A stretch of 16,634 bases of DNA from Vulcanococcus sp. SFB_649D_100_25 (GCA_030833825.1 JAURGL010000023.1:1-16634), one strand, 5' to 3'; counted from the first letter of the stretch, positions 1-7,908 are shown. Made by a program: numbers and translations. The notes: a model not told the origin generated them from the letters alone.

Positions 1-987
1 GATCGGCTTGAAGGTGGAGCCGGGCTCATAGAGGTCCTGGACGGACCATTCGCGGAAGAGGCCTGGCTTGAAGGACCAGAAGCGATTGGGGTCGTAGGTG
101 GGGGTTGATGCCAGTGCAACCAGCTCCCCGTTGCGCACATCCATGACCAGGGCCACACCCCGCTTGGCCTTCCACTGCTTCACCTGGTTGGTGAGGGCCA
201 TCTGGGCCACCTGCTGAAGGCGAGCATCGAGGGTGAGTTGCAGGCGTAGATCGTCCCCATAGAGCACCCCGGCCTTCAGGCCATCAGGCAAGGGAGTCCC
301 GTCAGCTCCGCGACGCATGTTGCGTTCGGATTCGTGGCGGCGCAGATCCCGGTCTCGGCTTTGCTCGAGGCCAGCCTGGGGGATGCGTTCCAGGTTGAGG
401 AATCCCACCACATTGGCGAACAGCCCCCCCTGGGGGTACACCCGCTGGGGGTAGGCCTCGAGGTCAATCCCACTGATCCCCAATTCCCGCACTCGCTGGG
501 CGGTCTCAGGGTCGAGGTCGTTAACCAGTTTCACGCCCGATTTCCGGCCCTCCATTGCTTTGACCAGTTCCGCCATGGGCTTGCCGAGAACCGTGGAGAG
601 TTTGCGGGCCACATCGAGCGGGCTGCGCAGGCGTCCGATGTCGTCGCCGGGGAATGAGAAGTAACGGGGGTGTGCCCAGAGGGTGAACCGTTCTTCGTCG
701 AGGGCGACGAGACGTCCCTGGCGATCAACGATTGTGCGTCGACGTCCCAGGGGAGTGACCGTCTGGGTCTGGATCGATCGGGCCCGTTCCAGAAGCTCAT
801 TGCCCTGGATCACCTGCACCCAGGCCAGGCGCAGGGCCAGTCCGGCGAGCCCCGCCGCCAAGAGGGAATACACCATCCACAACCGCTTGGCTGGGACAGG
901 TTGAAAGTTCAGAACCCGTTGTCTGCGGCCTCTGCCACTGCTGGCCCGTGGTGCAGGGCGTCGCCCCTGCAGCCCCTCCATCGCCAT
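1..987 (-). CDS. ftsI: Septal peptidoglycan transpeptidase FtsI (PBP2x/PBP3 class), N-terminal 329 residues
   Basis: Class B penicillin-binding protein that cross-links septal peptidoglycan, acting at the plasma membrane with its catalytic domain in the periplasm. The fragment begins with a basic tail rich in Arg, then one membrane anchor (about residues 36-56, LWMVYSLLAAGLAGLALRLA). A pedestal/dimerisation domain follows (about 60-225, including GRRRTIVDRQGR and the PQGGLFANVVGFLN segment), then the start of the transpeptidase domain. The catalytic SxxK motif is visible as STFK, Ser324 and Lys327, two residues before the window edge; the SxN and KTG motifs lie outside. Seen from the sequence: the ATG shares one base with the TGA of the preceding small membrane protein, so the two are almost certainly co-transcribed. 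The frame is open throughout. PBP2 (elongation) is the main alternative, but the short anchor region and the FtsL-like neighbour favour FtsI. Confidence 0.93.
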   Translation of the reverse strand, partial: MAMEGLQGRRPAPRASSGRGRRQRVLNFQPVPAKRLWMVYSLLAAGLAGLALRLAWVQVIQGNELLERARSIQTQTVTPLGRRRTIVDRQGRLVALDEERFTLWAHPRYFSFPGDDIGRLRSPLDVARKLSTVLGKPMAELVKAMEGRKSGVKLVNDLDPETAQRVRELGISGIDLEAYPQRVYPQGGLFANVVGFLNLERIPQAGLEQSRDRDLRRHESERNMRRGADGTPLPDGLKAGVLYGDDLRLQLTLDARLQQVAQMALTNQVKQWKAKRGVALVMDVRNGELVALASTPTYDPNRFWSFKPGLFREWSVQDLYEPGSTFKPI

Positions 988-1445
988 CAGTAGCCGGGAA
1001 GGATCTGACCGGGATTCACCTGGGCCAGAAGGGTGTCAAAACCGGAGGCAGTCGTCGGCGCCGGCGGGTCCACATACACGAGCTTCTCGCTGCTGGTGGG
1101 CTCCAGCAGGGTGGGCTTGCGGGTCATCGAGAGATGGTGCTGCTCCAGCATGGCCGAAGATTCCTGAAGGCGATGTTCCAGTCGCTGGGCGGACTCCAGG
1201 TTCTGGAAGCTGCTGGTCCAGCGGCCCTGCCAGTGCAGGGTGAGAGCGCTGAGGCCAAGAACGGCTACCCCGAGACCTACCAGGCTGCCGTCGGCGATGC
1301 GATGAAGGTTGCCGAGCCAGGGTGAACGCCGTTCGAGCTGCCGAGCAGACAGGGATCCCTGGATCAGTTCGAGCGGTTTGCGGGAGCGGCTGTTCTGTGC
1401 CTCACTGCGCTGCTGGAGCGGAACGGCAACCACAAACGTCGTCAA
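987..1445 (-). CDS. Small single-pass membrane protein upstream of ftsI, FtsL-like in layout
   Basis: 152 residues from a TTG start; an in-frame stop lies five codons upstream, and a GTG at codon 5 is the only close alternative. I do not recognise the family by sequence. Visible layout: a basic, polar N-terminus (1-48), one hydrophobic segment (about 52-70, DGSLVGLGVAVLGLSALTL), then a heptad-like stretch (about 78-105, SSFQNLESAQRLEHRLQESS) and a Pro/Thr-rich tail ending LPGY. This is the topology of the divisome protein FtsL: cytoplasmic tail, one membrane span, periplasmic coiled coil. It also sits directly before ftsI, as ftsL does in many bacteria, overlapping it by one base. Function as an FtsL counterpart is inference from size, topology and position only. 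Confidence 0.82.
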   Translation of the reverse strand: MTTFVVAVPLQQRSEAQNSRSRKPLELIQGSLSARQLERRSPWLGNLHRIADGSLVGLGVAVLGLSALTLHWQGRWTSSFQNLESAQRLEHRLQESSAMLEQHHLSMTRKPTLLEPTSSEKLVYVDPPAPTTASGFDTLLAQVNPGQILPGY

Positions 1446-1506
1446 GATCTGCGCAAGTCAACCATGCGACGGTGACCGCAGCAAGCAGTTGTTGCGGAGT
1501 CCTGTT

Positions 1507-2901
1507 TCACCAGCCCAGCACCACCAGATTCAAGAAGGTCAGGCTGTTCCACAGGGCGTGCATGAAGACGCAACTCGCCAGCCGTCCGCCCCGCCAGCGC
1601 AACCATCCAAGGCCCAGTCCAAGGACCAGTAGCGGAGGAAACTCGCCCAGGCTGAGGTGGGCGACGGCAAAGACCGCCGCGCTCAGCAGAATTCCCCAGC
1701 CGGAGCCCAGATGGCGGGCCGCCACGGGTAGCAGAACGCCCCGAAAGATCGTCTCCTCAAACAGGGGAGCCAGCACGATTGCCGTCAGCCCAAAACAAGC
1801 CAGAGCCGGCAGGTTGTGGCTGTTCAGCACCAACTCCAGCAGCGGATTGCTTCCGCCAGGGTCTCCAAAGAGTTTCGACTGCATCCAGCCGGTGAAACTC
1901 ACCAGCGGAAGAACCATCAGGAATCCCTTGAGGGCCATGCGCAGGTTCAGCCCGGCGGGCCACCAGCGAAATTGCAACCAGCCGCCCTCGGGAGCGTTGC
2001 CCAGGGATCCCAGCATCCAGCGCAGGATCAGCAGAGGCCCCGCCATCAGGGCTGCATAGAGCCCCACCACCGTGAGGCCCTGCCGCAGGGTCGGGTTGAG
2101 GGACAGCCCATTGAGAAGGGACGCCAGGAGCGGTCCCACCACGAGCGGGGTGAGCAGCTCACCCACCACCACAAAGCCGCCGGCGACCAGGAGGACCACA
2201 TCCACCCCCGAGAGGGGTGGCCCCTGCCAGGGGGCCGGAGCTGCCGAGCGTCCCCGCCAGCGTTGCCACAGCTCCCGCAGCAGCAAGGCCAGGCCCAGCA
2301 GCAATCCGCCGCCTGGCACGAGGGTCACGGCCAGGAGCTGGGTCCTGGCCCTCTGGGCGGTCCCGGCGCGATCACAGCCATTGATGTCGAGAGCTGTCTC
2401 GCAGGTCCATTGCCGCACCAAGGTCGAACCATTGATCTGCTTGAGCAGGTCCCTGACCTCTAGGGCGCTGAGGCTGCCGGGTTTGTCCAGGCCATCCGCC
2501 AGGCGCTGAAACGGCCCCCCAGCGGAGCTCAGGGCACTGATGTTTCGGCTGGCGAGTTCCGCTTGGCCCTGCCGTGCCTGCACCAGGGCCTGCTCCAGCA
2601 ACAGATCCGCTGACGTCGCCCTGCCGGCCTCGGCGTCCTGGTTGATCTGGTCGTTGAGGGCCTTGCTCAAGGAGGCCAGAGGGTCCCCCGCTGCCAACCA
2701 TTGCCGCAGGGGGGGCTGCAGGTCGGGGGCGGCCAGAACCGTCAACTCCAGCTGGCGGAGGTTCAGGGCGTTCCCCACGGAGGGGCGGTTCAGGCTGTCG
2801 ATGAGTCCGTTCAGCCAGAGCAGCAGGCTCAGGGCCAAGCTCACCAACGCCAGGCCGAGCTTCCATCCGGGACTGCCGGCTCCACCGTTGTTTGCGCTCA
2901 C
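1507..2901 (-). CDS. CPBP-family intramembrane metalloprotease
   Basis: Polytopic membrane protein of the CPBP (Abi/Rce1-type) family, putative intramembrane glutamate/metal proteases; the substrate is unknown. The family motifs are near the C-terminus: FEETIFRG (EExxxR), then FAVAHL, then HALWN, giving the expected Glu-Glu, Arg, His, His and Asn. One N-terminal span (WKLGLALVSLALSLLLWLN) is followed by a loop of roughly 160 mostly polar, helical residues containing two Cys in the stretch WTCETALDINGCDR, and then a multi-span domain. I chose the GTG (464 aa, VSANNGG) because GGAGG lies 11 bases upstream and the extra residues of the longer form look uninformative. A TTG at 2970 would give 487 aa. 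The FtsL-like gene starts about 60 bases downstream, so this is probably the first gene of an operon ending in ftsI and beyond. Confidence 0.85.
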   Translation of the reverse strand: MSANNGGAGSPGWKLGLALVSLALSLLLWLNGLIDSLNRPSVGNALNLRQLELTVLAAPDLQPPLRQWLAAGDPLASLSKALNDQINQDAEAGRATSADLLLEQALVQARQGQAELASRNISALSSAGGPFQRLADGLDKPGSLSALEVRDLLKQINGSTLVRQWTCETALDINGCDRAGTAQRARTQLLAVTLVPGGGLLLGLALLLRELWQRWRGRSAAPAPWQGPPLSGVDVVLLVAGGFVVVGELLTPLVVGPLLASLLNGLSLNPTLRQGLTVVGLYAALMAGPLLILRWMLGSLGNAPEGGWLQFRWWPAGLNLRMALKGFLMVLPLVSFTGWMQSKLFGDPGGSNPLLELVLNSHNLPALACFGLTAIVLAPLFEETIFRGVLLPVAARHLGSGWGILLSAAVFAVAHLSLGEFPPLLVLGLGLGWLRWRGGRLASCVFMHALWNSLTFLNLVVLGW

Positions 2902-2945
2902 CCCGTCGCCGGCCTCCCGTGCTTCGTTCCGGGCATTCTGTCGGC

Positions 2946-2976
2946 TTGAGGAACCCCGAAAGCACTCCAATACGAT
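2946..2976 (+). promoter_or_regulatory. Candidate promoter for the histidine phosphatase gene
   Basis: TTGAGG (2946-2951) and TACGAT (2971-2976) resemble -35 and -10 boxes, with a rather long 19-base spacer, and lie 17 bases before the GTG start at 2994. TACGAT matches the consensus at four of six positions. This is the divergent gap between two genes, so a promoter is expected here, but the boxes are weak and the call is tentative. Confidence 0.25.
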
Positions 2977-2993
2977 GACTTTTCGTCTCCTAA

Positions 2994-4349
2994 GTGCCCG
3001 TGTCTCTGCGGATCCTGCTGGTTCGTCATGGCCTGAGCAGCTTCAACCTGGAGCACCGCATCCAGGGGCGTGACGATCTCTCATCGCTCACCGATGAGGG
3101 GGCCAAACAGGCCCTCGCCACCGGGGAAGCTCTGCGCGGGCTGAAGATCGATGCGGCCTACAGCTCCCCCTTGCGCCGGGCCCACGACACGGCGCAGGCC
3201 CTGCTGGCGGCCCACGGTGACGGGCTCGAACCTGAGCTCGATGAGGATCTACTGGAGGTGGATCTCTCCCCATGGAGTGGTCTGCTGAGCAGCGAGGTGC
3301 GGGAACGCTTCCCCGAGGCTCATCAGCTCTGGACCCACCACCCAGAACAGCTTCAGTTGCAGCGTCCGGATGGCAGCAGCTATGCCCCCATCCCTGAACT
3401 GATGGAGCAGGCCCAGCACTTCGTTGACAGGCTGCTGGCTGCCCATGATCCCGCCTCCCCGAACCCGCAGACCGTGCTGGTGGTGGGACACAACGCCATC
3501 CTGCGCTGCGTCGTGCTGACGCTGCTGGGGCTCCCCGCCTCAGGCTTCCGCCGCCTGCGCCTCGATAACGCCTCGCTCTCGGTTCTGAACCTCATCCCGG
3601 TTGAGGGGCGTCTCACCGTTCAGATCGAATCGCTCAACGGCACCACCCACCTCCATCCGGAGGTCTGTGCCAGCACCTTCCCCAGCAAGGGCCCGGGCCC
3701 CCGCCTGCTGCTGGTCCGCCACGGCGAAACCGACTGGAACCGTCAGGGTCGTTTTCAGGGCCAGATCGATATTCCCCTCAACGAGAACGGTCGAGCCCAG
3801 GCCGCTGCAGCCGGGGACTTCCTGCGCAAGGTGAACTTCGATCGCGCCTACACCAGTTCGATGGCGCGTCCTCGCCAGACGGCGGAGGGGATCCTTCAGC
3901 ACCACCCCGGCGTTCCCCTGACCAGCGTTCCCCACCTGGTGGAGATCGGCCACGGTGACTGGGAAGGTTGCCTGGAGGAGGAAATCTCAGCCAGCTGGTC
4001 GGAGTTGCTGGCGGCCTGGAAACGGGCACCGGAGACGGTGCAGATGCCCCAGGGCGAGAACATTCACGAGGTCTGGGAGCGCTCCCTCAACGGCTGGAAC
4101 ACCATCGCTGCGAGCCTCGGCAGCGGCGAAACCGCTCTGGTGGTGGCCCACGACGCCGTCAACAAGACGATCCTCTGCGCCCTGCTGGGCCTTACCCCAG
4201 CGGACATCTGGGCGGTCAAACAGGGCAACGGCGGTGTGACCGTGATTGATTACCCCCACGGCACCGATCAGCCTCCGGTGGTGGTGTGTTTGAACCAAAC
4301 CGCCCATCTTGGGGGTGTTCTTGATCGCACCGCCGCTGGTGCGCTCTGA
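2994..4349 (+). CDS. Tandem two-domain histidine phosphatase (phosphoglycerate mutase family)
   Basis: 451 residues with two complete histidine-phosphatase domains. Domain 1 has RHG at 11-13 (RHGLSSFN), an acidic residue at Glu88 (LLEVDLSPWSG) and the second His at 166 (VVGHNAIL). Domain 2 has the canonical RHGETDWN (His243), Glu317 (VEIGHGDWEG) and His386 (VVAHDAVN). In this family the first His carries the phosphate and the Glu acts as proton donor. Members include cofactor-dependent phosphoglycerate mutases, broad phosphatases and phosphoserine phosphatases, and the sequence alone does not decide. Cyanobacterial annotations usually say phosphoglycerate mutase. The start is GTG; a second GTG two codons later is equally possible. 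The dihydroorotase-like gene begins 21 bases downstream on the same strand, so co-transcription is likely. Confidence 0.9.
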   Translation: MPVSLRILLVRHGLSSFNLEHRIQGRDDLSSLTDEGAKQALATGEALRGLKIDAAYSSPLRRAHDTAQALLAAHGDGLEPELDEDLLEVDLSPWSGLLSSEVRERFPEAHQLWTHHPEQLQLQRPDGSSYAPIPELMEQAQHFVDRLLAAHDPASPNPQTVLVVGHNAILRCVVLTLLGLPASGFRRLRLDNASLSVLNLIPVEGRLTVQIESLNGTTHLHPEVCASTFPSKGPGPRLLLVRHGETDWNRQGRFQGQIDIPLNENGRAQAAAAGDFLRKVNFDRAYTSSMARPRQTAEGILQHHPGVPLTSVPHLVEIGHGDWEGCLEEEISASWSELLAAWKRAPETVQMPQGENIHEVWERSLNGWNTIAASLGSGETALVVAHDAVNKTILCALLGLTPADIWAVKQGNGGVTVIDYPHGTDQPPVVVCLNQTAHLGGVLDRTAAGAL

Positions 4350-4370
4350 CGCCGGCCTCCAGAACTTGCG

Positions 4371-5678
4371 ATGACGATCAACCCCCTCCAGCCGCTGGTG
4401 CTCCAACAGGTGCAGCTGCTGGAGGGACCATCCCAGGATCCAAGACCTGTCGATGTCCGTCTGGATCAGGGCCGCATCACGGCCATTGGGGGGAGTTGTC
4501 TCCTCGATGGCCAAGCCGAGGGTCTGCCGGTTCTGCCGGCTTCTGAGCTGCTGCTGGCCCCTGCCCTGGTGGATCCCCATTCCGTCTTGGTGGATCCCCA
4601 GAGCGGTGTCGCAGAGACCCTGACATCCCTGGAACGATCTGCCATTGCCGCTGGCTATGGCACGGTGGCGCTGTTGCCCCAGGCACTCCGGTGGCGCGAG
4701 TCCCCTGAGCAGCTGCAGCCTCCCCGTCTGCGCAGTGGCTTGCGGAGCGTGCTGTGGGGCAGCTTCAGCCTTGGCGGTGAAGGCCGGGTCTTGGCTCCCC
4801 ATGCCGATCAGCTCGCCGCAGGAGCCATTGGCCTGGCCGATGGCGAGGACTTGCCCGGCCTGGCACTGCTGGAGCGGGGCCTCAGCCTGGCCGAAATGGA
4901 GGACGCCCCTCTGCTGCTGGCCCCGCGGGACTCCCGCCTCGCTCAGGACGGATTCGTGCGGGAAGGGGTCGATGCCCTCCGGGCGGGCTGGCCGATGGAT
5001 CCGCCCACCAGTGAGACCATCCCCCTGCAAAACCTGCTGTCCCTTGCGGCGCGCTACCCCCATTGCCGGCTGCAGCTGATGAACCTCTCCACCGCTGAGG
5101 CTGTGGATCAGTTGGGGCGACTGGCGGAAGAGCGACGTCCCGAGGCCACGGTTTGTTGGTGGCATCTGCTGGCGGACACCGGAAGCCTCGATCCCATCGC
5201 CGAGGGTTGGCGGATGCGTCCCCCCCTGGGGACCCCGGCTGATCGCCAGGCACTCAAACAGGCCTTGGCCCAGGGGCTGATCACAGCCGTGGCTGTGCAT
5301 CATCAAGCCCTGGATCCGGAAGAGCAGTTGTTGCCCCTGGATCAGCGACAGGTCGGGGTGGCGGGTCATCGCTTTGTCCTGCCGGCCCTCTGGCAGGAGC
5401 TGGTGGTGCGGGATGGGTGGAGCGTCAGTGCCCTCTGGCAGGCCCTGTGCTTCGGCCCGGCCGCGCTGTTGAACCTGCCCCCACCGCGGCTGCAGCTGGG
5501 TAGTCAGGATTGGTTGTTGTTTGATCCGTCCCGGCGTTGGGCCGCCGCCGCTGATCCTGAAGCGCCCCTGGCGGCCAATCAGCCCTTTGGCCGCTCAACC
5601 CTCACCGGTCAGGTGATCGCAGCAGGCCTCAACCCTGAGCTTTGGCGCGGGGCGCCTGAAGCGGATCACCACTCTTGA
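4371..5678 (+). CDS. Dihydroorotase-like protein (PyrC family), probably non-catalytic
   Basis: 435 residues, usual length for a class I dihydroorotase of the amidohydrolase fold. Active members convert carbamoyl-aspartate to dihydroorotate in pyrimidine synthesis. Scaffold motifs remain: ALVDPH near 65-70, ERSAIAAGYGTVALLPQ, NLSTAEAV (239-245) and RPPLG (283-287). The metal ligands do not. The usual HxH reads His70-Ser-Val72, the His before the (L)ST motif is Asn238, and the IATDHAPH motif reads VAVHHQAL (307-314), so the catalytic Asp is His310. The HLREP and MPNT substrate motifs are also lost. Inference: a pseudo-enzyme with a structural or regulatory role, as known for non-catalytic dihydroorotase homologues that bind aspartate transcarbamoylase in other bacteria. 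It follows the phosphatase gene closely, and its last 50 bases overlap lepB tail to tail. Confidence 0.85.
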   Translation: MTINPLQPLVLQQVQLLEGPSQDPRPVDVRLDQGRITAIGGSCLLDGQAEGLPVLPASELLLAPALVDPHSVLVDPQSGVAETLTSLERSAIAAGYGTVALLPQALRWRESPEQLQPPRLRSGLRSVLWGSFSLGGEGRVLAPHADQLAAGAIGLADGEDLPGLALLERGLSLAEMEDAPLLLAPRDSRLAQDGFVREGVDALRAGWPMDPPTSETIPLQNLLSLAARYPHCRLQLMNLSTAEAVDQLGRLAEERRPEATVCWWHLLADTGSLDPIAEGWRMRPPLGTPADRQALKQALAQGLITAVAVHHQALDPEEQLLPLDQRQVGVAGHRFVLPALWQELVVRDGWSVSALWQALCFGPAALLNLPPPRLQLGSQDWLLFDPSRRWAAAADPEAPLAANQPFGRSTLTGQVIAAGLNPELWRGAPEADHHS

Positions 5679-6369
5679 GTTCTCCGGCGGTGCCGAGCGG
5701 CCAGAAGCGCCAGAAGGCCCGTCCGATGATTTCTTTCTCCGGGAGGAAGGGCCCGCCGGGCCAGAAGCGGCCATCCCAACTGTTGGCACGGTTGTCCCCC
5801 AGCACCAGGACGTGGCCAGGGGGGACCACGGTATTCAGGGTGCGGCAGGGCCCCATGCCGAAGGCATCGACCGGGCAGTAGTTCTGCACGTAGGGCTCCT
5901 TGAGGGCCAGTCCGTTGACGTTCACCTCACCGCGTGGATTGACCACCACCCGATCGCCGGCAACGGCGACCACGCGTTTGATGTAGGCGTCACAGGCCGG
6001 ATTCTGCAGGCCGGGAATGCTGTTGACGATGGGCAGATTCACCAGCAGGCAGCGCAGCGGACCCGCTTGCTGATCGCTGCTCAGGACCGGATCGAAGTGA
6101 TGGGGGGCATGGAACACCACGATCTCCCCCCGTCGAGGGGAGCGGCCGCGGAAGCTGAGTTTTTCCACCAGAAGGCGGTCCTGCAATTGCAGCCCCGGCA
6201 GCATTGAGCCTGAAGGGATGTAGCGGGCCTCCAGGACGTATTGCCGGACCCCAAGGGCAACCCCCAGGGTGATCAGGACGCCCCTCCAAAACACCCAGGG
6301 GCTTTCGTTCTGTTGTGTGCTGGTGGCCGGTGAAGGATCGTGCGAGGACAAGGACGGGGCTGCCAGCAA
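5629..6369 (-). CDS. lepB: Signal peptidase I
   Basis: Membrane-bound serine protease that removes Sec and Tat signal peptides. After a polar tail comes one membrane span (about 27-44), then box B, YIPSGSMLPG, with nucleophile Ser55. The general base is Lys131 in YIKRVVAVAGDRV, and GDNRANSWDGR (191-201) is the conserved box E. Between the Ser and Lys boxes lies a longer connecting loop (about 88-128) that contains two Cys. Cys165 and Cys175, ten residues apart, flank the position where E. coli LepB carries a disulfide. The longest frame starts at TTG; a second TTG six codons in is an alternative. Its 3' end overlaps the dihydroorotase-like gene, and its start lies 45 bases from a divergent gene, so promoters must be packed into that gap. 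Confidence 0.94.
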   Translation of the reverse strand: MLAAPSLSSHDPSPATSTQQNESPWVFWRGVLITLGVALGVRQYVLEARYIPSGSMLPGLQLQDRLLVEKLSFRGRSPRRGEIVVFHAPHHFDPVLSSDQQAGPLRCLLVNLPIVNSIPGLQNPACDAYIKRVVAVAGDRVVVNPRGEVNVNGLALKEPYVQNYCPVDAFGMGPCRTLNTVVPPGHVLVLGDNRANSWDGRFWPGGPFLPEKEIIGRAFWRFWPLGTAGELKSGDPLQAPRAKAQG

Positions 6370-6414
6370 GGGGTTCGGCTAGGGAAGATTAGGGCGGCCC
6401 GTCTGTCGCCCTTG

Positions 6415-7908
6415 ATGGTTCGTCCGCGTTGGTTGTCGGTGCAAAGGACAGCGGCCTCGCGCTCCTGGTTGCTGTGGGACCGGACCATCGCCATCTGGGC
6501 TGCGGTGAATCTGGTCTGGGTGGCGTTTGACATCACGTACGTCCCCTTCCGGACCTTCTGGCTGCAGCGGAATCTGACCCCCCTGCCCCAAGTGCCTCTG
6601 GTGGTCCCCCTGACGGTGCTGCCGGACATCACGCCGCTCTATGACCCAGTCAAGGGGATCGAACCCCATCGGGAAACGCAGGCCTATCTGCGGCAGTTTC
6701 AAGACCTCGACCTGGCCCTGAGCGCCCAGGTCCCGCTGGTTTCCACCGCGCCCCAGCGTCGCCGCCAGGTGGAGCTGACCCTGGCCCTGATCAACGAGAA
6801 CCCCTTCGCAGCGTCCGGCAACAGCGGGACTCTGGAAAAACTCAAGAACCGTCTTCGCCAGCGCGCCGGGCTCGACTCCGCCAAGCAGTCCGCCGATCTT
6901 CTGCTCAGTGATGCCTGGTTGAAGCGCCATCGCTGGCAGGAGGAGCGCCGCTTCTGGCAGCAACAGATCCTGCCCCTGGTGGCCACCAGCTACTGGCGAT
7001 CGATCGATGAGAACGGCCGTCCCACCGATCATTTCTGGCGCTACGACCTCATGCTGTTCCAGAGCGTCTTCGCCCTGGACATCCTTCTGCGGATGCTGCG
7101 CCTGCGCCGCCGCTTCCCAGGCATCAGGTGGCGTGATGCCCTCCTGCGCCGCTGGATCGACCTGCCCCTTCTGCTTCCCTTCTGGAGATGGCTCCGGATC
7201 GCCCCGGTGGTGGAGCGTCTGTCCCAGGCCGGCTTGATCGATGTGGAACCCCTGCGGGCGGTCATCAGCCGAGGGGTGGTTTCCCTGTTGGCTCTGGAGC
7301 TCTTTGAGGTCCTGGCTTTGCAGTTGGTGGATGGGACCCAGTCACTGATTCGATCCCCCCAGTGGCCGCGCATGATCCGCGGCCTGCGCAGCCATCAGAG
7401 CGTCAGTGCGCCTTCCCCCCAGGCCGAACAGCCCCTGCTGGGTTTGGTGCGGCTGTGGGGACCGATGGTGCTGGGCCAGGTCACCCCCCGGCTGACCCCC
7501 GAGTTGCAGTCCCTGCTGGGCCATGCCCTGGAACAGAGTCTGAGGGAGGTTCCTGGGGCCGCTGTTGTGCCGGCCGTCGTGGCCCGCCAGTTGAGTGCGG
7601 GGATGGTGGACAGCCTGGTGGAGCTCTCCCGGGGGACCGCAGAACGGCTGGCGGAAAGCGATGAGCGGCAGGCTGCACTGCTGCAACGTTTTGGCGATCG
7701 CTTCTGGGAGGAGCTGGCCACGGCCCTGGAGCGTGGAGACACCCTCGAGCGCTCCCAGTTGCTGCTGTGCGGCCTGCTGCAGCAGCTCAAGCTCAACTAC
7801 CTCGCCCAGATGAACCGTGCGGGGATCGGGGCTCTGATGGAGGAGCTCGATCAGCTAACAGTCCCCGGGAGTCCTACGCCAGAGCCGCCTCCCACTCCTC
7901 CTGTTTGA
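6415..7908 (+). CDS. Conserved-looking membrane protein of unknown function with a sensor-like hydrophobic core
   Basis: 497 residues. I do not recognise a named family. Visible parts: an N-terminal span (about 24-46, TIAIWAAVNLVWVAFDITYV), a soluble helical stretch (about 85-195), then a hydrophobic/basic core (210-300). The core holds WRYDLMLFQSVFALDILLRML, an Arg-rich turn, DALLRRWIDLPLLLPFWRWL with Arg261 after it, and a hydrophobic segment ending in LELFEVLALQ. A largely helical C-terminal domain (about 330-485) and a Pro-rich tail follow. The order acidic/hydrophobic helix, basic loop, then helix with WRWLRIAPVVERL loosely recalls S2-S4 of voltage-sensor domains; that is inference and there is no pore motif. 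I chose ATG 6415 because the in-frame start at 6340 would overlap lepB. Its last 35 bases overlap the ArsC-like gene tail to tail. A single HIP1 octamer lies inside it near 7692. Confidence 0.85.
   Translation: MVRPRWLSVQRTAASRSWLLWDRTIAIWAAVNLVWVAFDITYVPFRTFWLQRNLTPLPQVPLVVPLTVLPDITPLYDPVKGIEPHRETQAYLRQFQDLDLALSAQVPLVSTAPQRRRQVELTLALINENPFAASGNSGTLEKLKNRLRQRAGLDSAKQSADLLLSDAWLKRHRWQEERRFWQQQILPLVATSYWRSIDENGRPTDHFWRYDLMLFQSVFALDILLRMLRLRRRFPGIRWRDALLRRWIDLPLLLPFWRWLRIAPVVERLSQAGLIDVEPLRAVISRGVVSLLALELFEVLALQLVDGTQSLIRSPQWPRMIRGLRSHQSVSAPSPQAEQPLLGLVRLWGPMVLGQVTPRLTPELQSLLGHALEQSLREVPGAAVVPAVVARQLSAGMVDSLVELSRGTAERLAESDERQAALLQRFGDRFWEELATALERGDTLERSQLLLCGLLQQLKLNYLAQMNRAGIGALMEELDQLTVPGSPTPEPPPTPPV

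Noticed and set aside
1442..1465. A leftward seven-residue reading frame (ATG to TGA) overlapping the start of the FtsL-like gene
   Set aside because: Too short to tell from chance; no ribosome site and no attenuator structure seen.
1476..1497. Imperfect hairpin between the CPBP gene and the FtsL-like gene
   Set aside because: Only five clean base pairs plus a mismatch and no T tract.
4326..4343. Hairpin CGCACC-GCCGCT-GGTGCG at the end of the phosphatase gene
   Set aside because: Lies inside the coding sequence and has no T tract; six-base stems are frequent in such G+C-rich DNA.
3987..5369. A 460-codon open frame on the minus strand opposite the phosphatase and dihydroorotase-like genes
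   Set aside because: Spans two real genes and their junction; composition is typical of an antisense shadow (Gln/His/Gly-rich) with no domain.
7691..7700. A single HIP1 octamer (GCGATCGC)
   Set aside because: One copy in 16.6 kb is not enrichment, so it gives no signal on its own.
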